Positions 51,336 to 58,816 of a DNA stretch of 64,000 nucleotides are shown in pieces. A program made the translations under genes and the position numbers. The stretch lies in the NCBI GenBank assembly GCA_035315185.1, contig DATFYE010000113.1:1-64000 (forward strand). Reading direction: 5' to 3'. The DNA comes from JADGQN01 sp035315185. Lineage in GTDB: Bacteria > Desulfobacterota > Syntrophorhabdia > Syntrophorhabdales > WCHB1-27. The notes below the pieces were generated by a model that did not search any database, had not been told where the DNA came from, and saw only the letters and a list, made by a program, of their open reading frames with translations. Within the stretch, counting starts at the first letter, position 1. The number at the start of each line of letters is the position of its first letter.

Positions 51336-51965
51336 GTGAAAAAGGTGATCTCATTTGATCTTGACGGAACGCTCGTCCAGGGAAAATTCGGCGACATGGT
51401 GTGGCATCACGGTATCCCGGGCAAATACGCCGAAAAGTATGGTGTACGCTTCGAAGATGCACAGAGGCTCATACTCAGAGAGTATGAAATCATAGGTGAT
51501 GCAAACTTGCTGTGGTACGACGTGGAATACTGGATCGCCAAGTTTGGGTTACCAGTATCCGCGCATGAGTTACTGGACGCCTATGTTAACCACATAGAGG
51601 TAACCCCCCACGCACTTGAAGTCTTACACGACCTAAAAGCCCGCTACAGGCTTGTGCTAGCATCAAATGCTTCCAGGGTATTCGTAGAGAAAGAGATCGC
51701 GCATGCAGGGCTCACTGACTACTTTGAATACATTGTCTCAGCAACCTCCGACCTCGGCATGGTCAAGAAAGAAGAGCGATTCTATCACGGGCTGGCAACC
51801 AGCCTCGGGGTTTCGCCCGGGGATATCACTCACGTGGGTGATCACCCGGTTTTTGATTACGAGGTACCTCGCTCCCTCGGTATTGAATGCTACCATTACA
51901 ATCCGTCCGGCAAGAGCAATGGCAATGTGATTAATGACCTGCGGGAGCTTCTGAGAAGACTGTGA
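51336..51965 (+). CDS. HAD-superfamily hydrolase
   Basis: 209 aa from GTG 51,336 (AAGGTGG upstream). Nucleophile Asp8 and acid/base Asp10 in ISFDLDGTL, Ser/Asn of motif II in LVLASNAS, Lys of motif III in MVKKEERFY, and acidic motif IV in ITHVGDHPVFDYEVPRSLG. All catalytic residues are present, with a helical cap between motifs I and II. Probable small-molecule phosphatase; substrate unknown. Confidence 0.85.
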   Translation: MKKVISFDLDGTLVQGKFGDMVWHHGIPGKYAEKYGVRFEDAQRLILREYEIIGDANLLWYDVEYWIAKFGLPVSAHELLDAYVNHIEVTPHALEVLHDLKARYRLVLASNASRVFVEKEIAHAGLTDYFEYIVSATSDLGMVKKEERFYHGLATSLGVSPGDITHVGDHPVFDYEVPRSLGIECYHYNPSGKSNGNVINDLRELLRRL

Positions 51966-51974
51966 GAGCGTGAG

Positions 51975-52100
51975 TGGCAAGTGTGTAGTGTATGGTGCAT
52001 AGAGCATAGTGCTTAGTGAATGCTACCTGGTGAATTGATAGGACTATGCGTTGGTTGGGTTTCCCACCAAACACTATACACTAAGCACTATACACTGCTC
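51975..52100. repeat. Degenerate AGTGTATAGTGCTTAGTG-type repeats, inverted
   Basis: Words such as AGTGTATGGTGCATAGAGCATAGTGCTTAGTG on the left and their complements (CACTATACACTAAGCACTATACACTG) on the right of the gap. The two sides can pair, giving a large imperfect hairpin ahead of the zinc-ribbon gene. Confidence 0.65.
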
Positions 52101-52114
52101 TCGGGGTGTGAGAC

Positions 52115-52429
52115 ATGAAAACGTGCTACAAGTGCGGGACAACCATTGAGTTAGAGAAGGTTTCACGAAGGGATGAATGCCCGAAATGCGGTTCTGACCT
52201 TCGCGCCTGTTTGAACTGCGCGTTCTACGCAGAGTCCAAGTCTAATGCCTGTATGGAGTCACAAGCTGAGCCCGTGAAAGAAAAGGACAGAGCAAATTAT
52301 TGCGATTTCTTCCGCTTCAAGGAGATTGCGACCGGTCACCCCCGCGCGGGTGCCCCAGCAACGCAACAAACAAAGTCTGGGAAGGCAGAAGCTGAGAAGC
52401 TCTGGAATGAGCTCTTCAAGAAGCGCTAG
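52115..52429 (+). CDS. Zinc-ribbon small protein
   Basis: 104 aa. CYKCG...CPKCG forms a classical zinc ribbon (residues about 4-25), and a second Cys group CLNCAFYAESKSNACMES...YCDFF could bind another metal. The C-terminus is basic, ending AEKLWNELFKKR. Unrecognised but well-formed. Its stop overlaps by four bases that of the convergent gene. Ribosome site is weak. Confidence 0.65.
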   Translation: MKTCYKCGTTIELEKVSRRDECPKCGSDLRACLNCAFYAESKSNACMESQAEPVKEKDRANYCDFFRFKEIATGHPRAGAPATQQTKSGKAEAEKLWNELFKKR

Positions 52430-52677
52430 TTCTCTTTGCTATCTCTGGCCTTTGTGTAAATAATTCTGTAACGCTCCCTGTCAACATCGAAACACGCTGT
52501 ACAGCCTCTTTCTTCACAATCCGCACTTTTCATCTCCTCCTCTGTGGGCAGGGGCTCCAGGAGCACATCGAACCCTATAGACTCATAAAGCTCGACCGCC
52601 TCCTGTAGCCTCGGCTCCGTCGCAATAAACCTTCTCTCCCAGCCCTCCGTAACGAGTTCTTCCTCTCTTTTCGTCAC
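52426..52677 (-). CDS. Small protein, likely leaderless GTG start
   Basis: 83 aa if begun at GTG 52,677: VTKREEELVTEGWERRFIATEPRLQEAVELYESIGFDVLLEPLP..., with CEERGCTACF near the C-terminus. The opening and RYRIIYTK end look like a conserved deltaproteobacterial small protein family. A TATACT box ends eight bases upstream, so the message is probably leaderless. A longer frame to 52,827 would translate the hairpin repeat array and is unlikely. Confidence 0.6.
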   Translation of the reverse strand: MTKREEELVTEGWERRFIATEPRLQEAVELYESIGFDVLLEPLPTEEEMKSADCEERGCTACFDVDRERYRIIYTKARDSKEN

Positions 52678-52685
52678 AGCCCCAC

Positions 52686-52715
52686 AGTATACACAATTGC
52701 ACGGGGGCGCCTCAA
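52686..52715 (-). promoter_or_regulatory. Promoter at the edge of repeat array 2
   Basis: On the minus strand TTGAGG (52,715-52,710), 18 bases, TATACT (52,691-52,686). The -35-like hexamer is also the first linker of the hairpin array, so the array may supply part of the promoter. Confidence 0.4.
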
Positions 52716-52912
52716 GGACAGAAGCCGATCGCTGCGCTTGAGGATCGCCGATAAGCCGGCTTAAGGACCGGGCCGGTAGCCCTCGAGGAGCGGCTTTCAG
52801 CCTTGAGGTAACTGCCTTCAGCCTCAAGTCGCAGGATGCGACGCTCCTTGAGGAAACGAAGTTTCCGCTCCTTAAGGCTCATCAGAGCCGGTCCTCAAGC
52901 GAAGCGCTCGGT
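52711..52912. repeat. Modular hairpin repeat array 2
   Basis: Same architecture as array 1. Hairpins include GGGC-cggta-GCCC, GGCT-ttc-AGCC, TCGCA-gga-TGCGA, GGAAAC-gaa-GTTTCC and GCTC-atca-GAGC, joined by TCGAGGAGC, TTGAGG, GCTCCTTGAG, GCTCCTTAAG and GGTCCTCAAG. GGAAACGAAGTTTCC and GGCTTTCAGCC are shared with array 1. Lies between the small protein gene and the start of the peptide-modification locus; no gene in 52,913-53,035. Confidence 0.85.
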
Positions 52913-53035
52913 TCAGAACGATTTTATCTGCCCCCCCTAAAGTTTACCGCATATTCCTCCGAAAATAGACAGGACAGTAAATACAACTGACAACGTTTCA
53001 TCTACGGACAACACAAAAGAAGAGGGGGATTCCAC

Positions 53036-53245
53036 GTGACAAGCGGTAGCAGCGTGCATATTGAAGCTAGTGGTAGCCTGATTGCTAATCCGCCCGGACG
53101 TGCCGCCCATAAGGAAAGGGCTCATGGTTCGGCAGCTCTCAGTTTCGGCACGGACCTTTCTTTAATTGCACTGCTCGCTCGAGCAGGACTTCTATCACCT
53201 CTCGTCTTCCGAGTCTGGTGTTACGTGCGACCGTTCCTGCAGTGA
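53036..53245 (+). CDS. 69-aa protein coupled to S26 protease; candidate precursor
   Basis: GTG 53,036 has a very good GAGGGGGA ribosome site. The product has a polar, Ser/Gly/His-rich first half (MTSGSSVHIEASGSLIANPP) and a hydrophobic second half (LSLIALLARAGLLSPLVF) ending RVWCYVRPFLQ. Its TGA overlaps the ATG of the protease gene (TGATG, 53,243-53,247), so translation of the two is coupled. Position at the head of a radical SAM/SPASM locus next to a protease makes it a candidate for the modified peptide, or a membrane partner of the protease. No family recognised. Confidence 0.5.
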   Translation: MTSGSSVHIEASGSLIANPPGRAAHKERAHGSAALSFGTDLSLIALLARAGLLSPLVFRVWCYVRPFLQ

Positions 53246-53646
53246 TGGGACAGGCACAGCTCACCTACGTAACCTATACGGGTTCCAGTATGGAACCTAT
53301 CCTCAAACCCGGAGATCTCCTCCAGGTTCTCGCTTACTCAGGCAGCCCAGTCAGGCGCGGGGATGTTATTTTCTATTCATGTCCCTCAAAGAGCTGCAAC
53401 GTCGTGCACCGCGTGACAGATTTTGATACTCGCGGAATCAGGACAAGGGGAGACAGCAATGCACGTATTGACCCGTGGGTTGTAAGCCCTAAGCAGGTCG
53501 TCGGGTACGTTGCGCATGCGCAACGCGGCTGTCGATGGCGGCTAATCTCAGGTGGGCTCGTGGGGCACTTTGTGGCAAACCTCCTGCACGCTGTTAAGCA
53601 TTTCAGCCTCTTCTTCTCAGGCGCACTCTATCCTCTCTATCGTTGA
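53245..53646 (+). CDS. S26-family signal-peptidase-like protease (Ser/His)
   Basis: 133 aa from ATG 53,245. Nucleophile Ser15 in TGSSMEPILKPGDLL and His55 in NVVHRV make the Ser/His dyad of the SipW/Sec11-type, not the Ser/Lys dyad of ordinary bacterial LepB; RGDVIFY and RGDSN are the flanking boxes. It lacks the usual N-terminal membrane anchor, which is odd; the coupled 69-aa protein upstream has a hydrophobic segment. Likely processes a peptide product of this locus. The 3' end overlaps the convergent scmF-like gene by about 30 bases. Confidence 0.75.
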   Translation: MGQAQLTYVTYTGSSMEPILKPGDLLQVLAYSGSPVRRGDVIFYSCPSKSCNVVHRVTDFDTRGIRTRGDSNARIDPWVVSPKQVVGYVAHAQRGCRWRLISGGLVGHFVANLLHAVKHFSLFFSGALYPLYR

Positions 53647-54822
53647 ATTACATAGGCCACTCCTGCCGTGCGGGAAGATGCTCTTCCTCTGTGCCTCTTC
53701 ACAGTACCAGAAGCCTGCCCAGAGATTTTTGCTCCGGTAATAGTTCTGAGCCACGCAACTCCCCAGGCAGATGCTTTTCATCAGGCAGTCGCCGCAGATA
53801 CCTTCAAACCGATGGGGCAGGCCGTCGCGCAGCTCGTTGAGCACGGATGAATCACGCCAGACGTCTTCCAGCCGGTCCGTCGACGCATGGCCGAAAACGA
53901 GCTCAGGTACGCTCTCCCCGATCCCACAGAGCGCGTATGAACCATTGGCGAGCACGCCCAAGATACCCAGAATCCCGCAGACACCGCAGCCCTGCTGCTC
54001 GCCGAACATCTTGCTCATAGGCTTGAAGGCAGCAGGGTGGCTGTAGAAGAGTTTCAGGTGTGTGGACGCAGAGAGTGTTTTTTCGACCCACGCACCCAGC
54101 TCCACCAGTTCATCGATGGTGAGGGCTTCTCCCTGCTCGTGCATCTTCTCCCCTCTGGCGGTGGGCTGCACAAGGTTGAACTTAACAGAGCCCGCGCCCA
54201 CGGATTCTGCAAGGCGCACCACAGCCCCCATCTGGTCTTTGTTGCGACGTACGATGCTCATGATCACCTGCGGTCTGAAACCTGCAGACACGAGATTTTG
54301 GATGCCCTGGAGTGCCGCCTCAAATGAACCGTTCACACCGCGCATCCACTCGTGGGTCGCAGCATCCGCCCCATCGATACTGACGGAGACGAATGTGTTC
54401 TTGCAGGACTTCAGTTCCTGAGCCAGCTCGGGTGTGCAGAGGACTCCATTCGTTTCGACCGTGAGTCCCAAATCTTCTCTTCGCACAATACCCAGTAGCT
54501 CCCGTATGTGCGGGTGCAGCAGCGGCTCACCACCCGTCAGCTTCACACCGGTAAGGCCAAGAAGCTTCGCCTGCTTAATAATCGACTCGAAGAGATCCAC
54601 AGGGAGCGCCGGGTAGCTCTTTCCTCCTCCCTGGAATTTCGGCGCTATCCAGCAGTGACGGCAGGCAAGGTTGCAACCTTCGGTGAGATAGAAATAGATG
54701 CAGTTGAGATGGTACCGAACTGCACAGACGTCGGAAGTAACCTGTTGAATTGGTTCGATTCGTTCAGCGAGTTCGATTGGTTCGATTGGTTTCATTGGCT
54801 CGATTAGTTCGGCTGGTCTCAT
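53617..54822 (-). CDS. scmF: Radical SAM/SPASM protein, ScmF-like
   Basis: 401 aa. Cys50, Cys54 and Cys57 in YLTEGCNLACRHCWIAPKF bind the SAM cluster; LTGGEPLLHP and VSVSIDGADAATHE are standard. The C-terminal SPASM Cys set includes CGVCGILGILGV, ALCGIGE, GICGDCLMKSICLGSCVAQNYY. The phrase IYFYLTEGCNL.CRHCWIAPK is what I associate with ScmF of the SynChlorMet cassette, thought to modify a ribosomal peptide. The first ~28 residues (MRPAELIEPMKPIEPIEL...) are encoded by degenerate repeats; GAAGGGG supports ATG 54,822. Coupled by ATGA to the upstream four-helix-bundle gene. Confidence 0.8.
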   Translation of the reverse strand: MRPAELIEPMKPIEPIELAERIEPIQQVTSDVCAVRYHLNCIYFYLTEGCNLACRHCWIAPKFQGGGKSYPALPVDLFESIIKQAKLLGLTGVKLTGGEPLLHPHIRELLGIVRREDLGLTVETNGVLCTPELAQELKSCKNTFVSVSIDGADAATHEWMRGVNGSFEAALQGIQNLVSAGFRPQVIMSIVRRNKDQMGAVVRLAESVGAGSVKFNLVQPTARGEKMHEQGEALTIDELVELGAWVEKTLSASTHLKLFYSHPAAFKPMSKMFGEQQGCGVCGILGILGVLANGSYALCGIGESVPELVFGHASTDRLEDVWRDSSVLNELRDGLPHRFEGICGDCLMKSICLGSCVAQNYYRSKNLWAGFWYCEEAQRKSIFPHGRSGLCNSTIERIECA

Positions 54823-54830
54823 TGGTTCCC
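54720..54830. repeat. ATTGGTTCGA-type word repeats running into scmF
   Basis: Imperfect tandem words TTGGTTCGATTCG, TTCGATTGGTTCGATTGG, TTCATTGGCTCGATTAG and so on. On the minus strand they encode the Glu-Pro-Ile repeats at the N-terminus of the ScmF-like protein and extend past its start codon into the previous gene's 3' end. Confidence 0.75.
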
Positions 54831-55217
54831 CTTCGAATCTTGATTCAATTTTGATGTCTTGTTGAGATACGGAATAAAGTTATTGACCTTCTTCCAGGCA
54901 AGATTGGCCTGCTCTGTCACTTCGCTCATCTCGGGTTCATCTACGTATTTCTGGTCCAGCGCAACACAACAGTGGCTCACCGTTTCAACAATGGAAGCCC
55001 GAGAATAATCCAGAAACTTCATAAACTCTCTCGTGCTAGCACGATGGAAGCCCTCTGCTATGTTGGCCATGGCCGATACCGCGCTTCGTTTAATCTGTCC
55101 AACAAGCTCATAGTCCGTTCTAAATCGGTCATTTCTTGTAATCCCATATATCAGCCTCACAAACTTCCTTGCATCCTTCCAGCACTCCAAATCCTCAAAT
55201 CGTCTTGCGGTCGCCAT
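54819..55217 (-). CDS. Four-helix-bundle protein (IVP/bAvd-like)
   Basis: 132 aa from ATG 55,217 (AAAGG ahead). RRFEDLECWKDARKFVRLIYGIT, LVGQIKRSAVSAMANIAEGF and REFMKFLDYSRASIVET are the signature segments of the four-helix-bundle family first seen as 23S rRNA intervening-sequence proteins and later as bAvd of diversity-generating retroelements. It forms pentameric barrels that bind nucleic acid in known cases. Here there is no reverse transcriptase. Its stop overlaps the ScmF-like start by four bases, so it is locked into this operon. Confidence 0.85.
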   Translation of the reverse strand: MATARRFEDLECWKDARKFVRLIYGITRNDRFRTDYELVGQIKRSAVSAMANIAEGFHRASTREFMKFLDYSRASIVETVSHCCVALDQKYVDEPEMSEVTEQANLAWKKVNNFIPYLNKTSKLNQDSKGNQ

Positions 55218-55254
55218 CGGCCAGCCTTTACCATCTCCGCTCTTCGACCACCCC

Positions 55255-55312
55255 AACCAACTGAACCAATAGAACTAATTCAACCAATCAAACTAACGGA
55301 ACCAGTCTCGAT
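55255..55312. repeat. CAACCAATCAAACT-type word repeats
   Basis: Plus strand reads CCAACCAACTGAACCAATAGAAC, then TTCAACCAATCAAACTAACGG: imperfect 7-9-base words, the complement of the ATTGGTTCGA repeats at 54,720. Lies between the scmE-like and four-helix-bundle genes. Confidence 0.65.
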
Positions 55313-55314
55313 TT

Positions 55315-56430
55315 TTACGCGCAGCATGCGCAGTTGACCGCCGCCGGCAGTCTTCCCCCTTCTCCCAGGAACTTCCTGAGACAGGCATCCGGCGCAGGAT
55401 GGTAGACGCTGCCGGTGATCGTGTAAGCCAGAGCAGGGCAGCTGCCCGTGCAGTAGTTCATGTACGCGCAGTCCTCGCAGAACTCAAAGCTGGAGAGCGG
55501 GATGGTGCGGCGCTCTCTGAGCCGGTTCAACTCGGGGTGGTTTTGCCAGATATCGCGGAGATCATTCTGGTTTATGCGGCCCAGCACCATATGAGGTATT
55601 TGAGCACAAGGCACGATGGCCCCGTCAGCACGCACCGCGATCTGGTTCATGGGTCCACCGCAGCCGGTAAGAAAGCCGCGGCCCGACATCTCGCGCCCTT
55701 CCTTACGCGCCTGCTCCATTTCCAGCCATCCCCTTCCTTCGGCCAGAGGGCCGGCCGCCGCACTGATCCGGCCGTTATACTTGGCGGTCAGTCGCAGCAG
55801 TGTTTCCATGGCCAGGAACCGTTCCTCGGCTGTGAGCTGGACTATCTCGGCATTCTTCCGACAGAGGCCGAGGTGGGACGCGGAATTGGTGGAAAAACCC
55901 GACAGACCGACTTCTTCGAGCAGGAGGCGCGAGACGTTCTCAAGGTCACGCACGTTCTTGCGATGGATCGTCACCCGCACCGTGACCGGCAGGTTGTAGC
56001 GCTGGAGGTGCTTTATACCATTCATGGCTTTCCGGAAGCTGCCCCTGCCCCGGCAGGCATCATGGGTTATCGGTACGGAGCCGTCAATTGAGACCTGGAC
56101 ACTGTCGCACCGCTTCGTCGACGCGAGAAATGCTGCCATATCGTCAGTGATTAACGTGCCGTTGCTCAGGATCTTGAATCGCATGCGATTACGGACGATG
56201 CCTCCTATGAGTTCTTTCAGATCTTCCCGGATGAAAGGCTCACCGCCACACAGTGTCACATCCATGACAGCACAGCGGCCCAACTCCTCGAAAAAGGTGA
56301 GCCATGCCTCAGTGGGAAGGTCGGTCCCCACATCGCCCGCGCTCGAGAAATGGCTGCAGTACTTGCAGCGGAGGTTGCACCGGTCGGTTATGTCAATGTC
56401 CATCGATTTCGGGGTTCTCATCAGCTGCAT
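55315..56430 (-). CDS. scmE: Radical SAM/SPASM protein, ScmE-like
   Basis: 371 aa, GGAGGTAAACT before ATG 56,430. Cys18, Cys22 and Cys25 in DITDRCNLRCKYCSHFSSAG bind the SAM cluster; LCGGEPFIREDL and VQVSIDGSVPITHDACRG follow. SPASM region: GCGGPMNQIAVRADGAIVPCAQIPHMVLG and FCEDCAYMNYCTGSCPALAYT...DACLRKF, with a Cys-rich end NCACCA. PqqE-like overall and matching what I recall of ScmE of the SynChlorMet cassette. Likely forms a cross-link or similar change on a peptide carried by the PqqD-like protein. Confidence 0.8.
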   Translation of the reverse strand: MQLMRTPKSMDIDITDRCNLRCKYCSHFSSAGDVGTDLPTEAWLTFFEELGRCAVMDVTLCGGEPFIREDLKELIGGIVRNRMRFKILSNGTLITDDMAAFLASTKRCDSVQVSIDGSVPITHDACRGRGSFRKAMNGIKHLQRYNLPVTVRVTIHRKNVRDLENVSRLLLEEVGLSGFSTNSASHLGLCRKNAEIVQLTAEERFLAMETLLRLTAKYNGRISAAAGPLAEGRGWLEMEQARKEGREMSGRGFLTGCGGPMNQIAVRADGAIVPCAQIPHMVLGRINQNDLRDIWQNHPELNRLRERRTIPLSSFEFCEDCAYMNYCTGSCPALAYTITGSVYHPAPDACLRKFLGEGGRLPAAVNCACCA

Positions 56431-56467
56431 AGTTTACCTCCGTGAAATGAGACCGCAGTGCTTGATT

Positions 56468-56696
56468 GGGGACCGCCGGCAGAGCCGGCTCGAGGAGCGC
56501 TGCGCTTGAGGACTACTTCTTTTGAGGATAGACTAATCACTTCAGCATTCATTCGCATCTCCCAAAAATACCCATTTATGTGCTTCACTCTCTTGCCTCA
56601 AGCCGCCGAAGGCAGCGGCCCTCAAGGGAGCACGGCTCCCGATCCTGAAGGCCTTCTCGAGGCCGCTCCTCAAGGAAACGAAGTTTCCGGTCTTTG
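56468..56696. repeat. Modular hairpin repeat array 3
   Basis: Third array, split by about 65 bases of ordinary sequence (56,531-56,596). Hairpins include GCCGGC-aga-GCCGGC, GGGAGC-acg-GCTCCC, GCCT-tctcg-AGGC and GGAAAC-gaa-GTTTCC, with linkers TCGAGGAGC, TTGAGGAC, CCCTCAAG, GATCCTGAAG and GCTCCTCAAG. Fills most of the 360-base gap between the divergent scmE-like and ABC exporter genes. Confidence 0.8.
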
Positions 56697-56790
56697 CACC
56701 GCCTGCCGCCTTTAGTGCCTCTTTGCAATCACCATACCAAGGGATAGTCACGCAGTAAGTGGCACAGCACGTGCATGGTATGAAAGGATT

Positions 56791-58662
56791 ATGAGGACAT
56801 GGCTCTCTTATGTCAAGCAAGCGTTTTCAAGGGAAATACCTGCTGATGAAATATCAAGCGCGGAAGAGCTACCTACCGATATCCGGCGCAACCTGAGGCA
56901 TATCTATCCCTTTATCCGCCGTCATTGGCAAAAAGGCCTCCTCGGCGCCGGATTGATTTTCGTGGGGACACTGCTTAGTTTTCCGCAACCCCTTATCTCC
57001 CGGTATCTCGTTGATACGGTCATCGGGGGGCGCCGGCTCAATCTCCTGGCCGGGGTAATTCTCCTCATGGTCGCCATTTCGGGATGCTCAAAACTCTGCG
57101 GCCTCCTGCAGCAATTCTACGTCGCCCGCTTTGAGCAGATGGTTACCATGGATATACAGGAGAGCCTGCTCGGCCACGTCCTGCGTCTTCCCAAGGCCTT
57201 TTTCGATAGTAAGGAGACAGGGTACCTCATGTCGCGGATATCTTCCGACGTGGGCGGTCTCCAGTGGTTCTTCTCCAGCACCATCGTGCACATCGTCACC
57301 AATGTTCTGAGATTCGCGGGCGGGATCTGGTTCCTGGTTTACCTGGAATGGCGGCTTGCCGTGGCAGCGGTTATCGTCCTGCCGGGACTCGTCTTCATGA
57401 TCCGTTATTTTTCTGGTAGATTGCGTGTCATGAGCCATTGGCTCATGGAACAGCACGCCCAGGTTCACAGCCGCTTTCAGGAATGTCTGTCGTCGGTGCC
57501 GCTCATCAAGGCCTTCTCCACAGAAGATCGGGAGGTGTCCACCGTTGTTTCGGGCATGCGAAGAATCGTCAATCTTTCACTCGAACAGTCGACCGTGAAC
57601 TCGATCGCAGGCCTGGCCATAGGCTCCATGCCCAGCGTGGTGAATCTTTCGGTCCTGGTGATCGGCGCCTATTGGGTGATAACCGGCCACTGGACCCTCG
57701 GCTCGCTCTTTGCCTTTCAAGGTTACCTCGGGTACGTGTTCGGCCCGGCCCAGTTCCTTGCTTCGGCCAATTTAGGGCTCCAGGGCGCCAGGGCATCGCT
57801 GGAGCGTGTCTCGGCCCTTTTCGACCTTGTCCCGGAGGAGAATACGGGCAAAGGCCTGATAATCGATCGTCTGCAAGGCGACATCGAGTTTCGGAACGTC
57901 TCCTTCTCCTATGATGCGCATAACCCTGTGCTTGAAAACGTTTCCTTTCGCGTCAGACAGGGAGAACGCGTGGCCATCGTGGGTCCCAGCGGAGTTGGTA
58001 AGACAACCCTGGTGAGCCTCCTCCTCCGGTTCTACCGGCCGACCTCGGGAGAAGTCTATCTCGACGGCATACCCGCCAGCGATATCGAGGTCAGGGCCCT
58101 ACGCCGGCGCATCGGTTACGTGTCACAGGGTACCTTACTCCTGTCGGGAACCGTTATGGAGAACTTACGGTATGGTAACCAGGAGGCGACGGATGAAGAA
58201 GTCATACAGGCTGCAGAGGCCGCGAACATTCATGACTTTATCGTGAGCCTCCCGGAAGGTTACGACACGGAGATCGGACAAAACGGAGTCAGTCTCTCCG
58301 AGGGGCAGCGTCAGCGCCTCTCCATCGCGCGAGCACTGATCAAGCGTCCCGATATCCTGGTTCTTGACGAGCCCTCATCCGCGCTCGACAATCTGACTGA
58401 AAAATCGATATTCCGTTCATTGCCTTTTCTGGTGCGGAATAAGACCCTCTTTGTGGTGGCCCACCGGCTTTCCACGATTGAGGATTCGGATCGGATCCTG
58501 CTCCTGAACGAATGCCGTCTCGTCGCCGTCGGTACCCATCAGTCGCTCCTGGAGGCGAATGCTTACTACAGGTCGCTCTACGGGAACCAACAAGGGGGCA
58601 TCAGGAGCGCGGACCTTGAAGAGCGGGCTCCGCGCTTGAAGACCATCAACCCCCTGGGTTGA
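56791..58662 (+). CDS. ABC exporter (fused membrane and ATPase domains)
   Basis: 623 aa. Six membrane helices (about residues 45-330), then a complete ATPase: Walker A GPSGVGKTT near 398, Q-loop YVSQGTLLLSG, signature LSEGQRQRLSIAR, Walker B ILVLDEPSSALD and switch VAHRLS. No C39 peptidase domain at the N-terminus, so it would export an already processed or leaderless product; the separate S26 protease could do the cutting. AAAGG lies close to the ATG. Divergent from scmE-like across repeat array 3. Confidence 0.85.
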   Translation: MRTWLSYVKQAFSREIPADEISSAEELPTDIRRNLRHIYPFIRRHWQKGLLGAGLIFVGTLLSFPQPLISRYLVDTVIGGRRLNLLAGVILLMVAISGCSKLCGLLQQFYVARFEQMVTMDIQESLLGHVLRLPKAFFDSKETGYLMSRISSDVGGLQWFFSSTIVHIVTNVLRFAGGIWFLVYLEWRLAVAAVIVLPGLVFMIRYFSGRLRVMSHWLMEQHAQVHSRFQECLSSVPLIKAFSTEDREVSTVVSGMRRIVNLSLEQSTVNSIAGLAIGSMPSVVNLSVLVIGAYWVITGHWTLGSLFAFQGYLGYVFGPAQFLASANLGLQGARASLERVSALFDLVPEENTGKGLIIDRLQGDIEFRNVSFSYDAHNPVLENVSFRVRQGERVAIVGPSGVGKTTLVSLLLRFYRPTSGEVYLDGIPASDIEVRALRRRIGYVSQGTLLLSGTVMENLRYGNQEATDEEVIQAAEAANIHDFIVSLPEGYDTEIGQNGVSLSEGQRQRLSIARALIKRPDILVLDEPSSALDNLTEKSIFRSLPFLVRNKTLFVVAHRLSTIEDSDRILLLNECRLVAVGTHQSLLEANAYYRSLYGNQQGGIRSADLEERAPRLKTINPLG

Positions 58663-58670
58663 GGTGAAAG

Positions 58671-58722
58671 GACTGTTGGATTAGTTTGATTAGTGTCATT
58701 CGTTTAATTGGTTATATTGTTC
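58671..58722. repeat. TTGGATTAGTTTGATTAG-type word repeats
   Basis: Short stretch of imperfect words (TTGGATTAG, TTTGATTAG, TTTAATTGG) after the exporter gene, of the same style as the repeats at 54,720 and 55,255. Confidence 0.5.
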
Positions 58723-58758
58723 GAAAAGTTCTACGTCGGCCAGACCTCGTCTGCAAAC

Positions 58759-58802
58759 AACTGGGCGGATACCCCTTGCGTGGCATGCGCCCAGTTGGGT
58801 TT
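58759..58802 (+). terminator. Possible terminator of the exporter gene
   Basis: AACTGGGCG (58,759-58,767) pairs with CGCCCAGTT (58,788-58,796), followed by GGGTTTTCT. The T run is short and the loop 20 bases, so moderate support. Lies between convergent genes. Confidence 0.45.
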
Positions 58803-58816
58803 TCTGCATTACCGAA

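Noticed and set aside
52678..52827. N-terminal extension of the 52,426 gene through repeat array 2
   Set aside because: It would translate hairpin repeats; recognisable protein starts at GTG 52,677 with a promoter just upstream.
54819..55217. Diversity-generating retroelement
   Set aside because: A bAvd-like protein is present, but there is no reverse transcriptase and no template/variable repeat pair.
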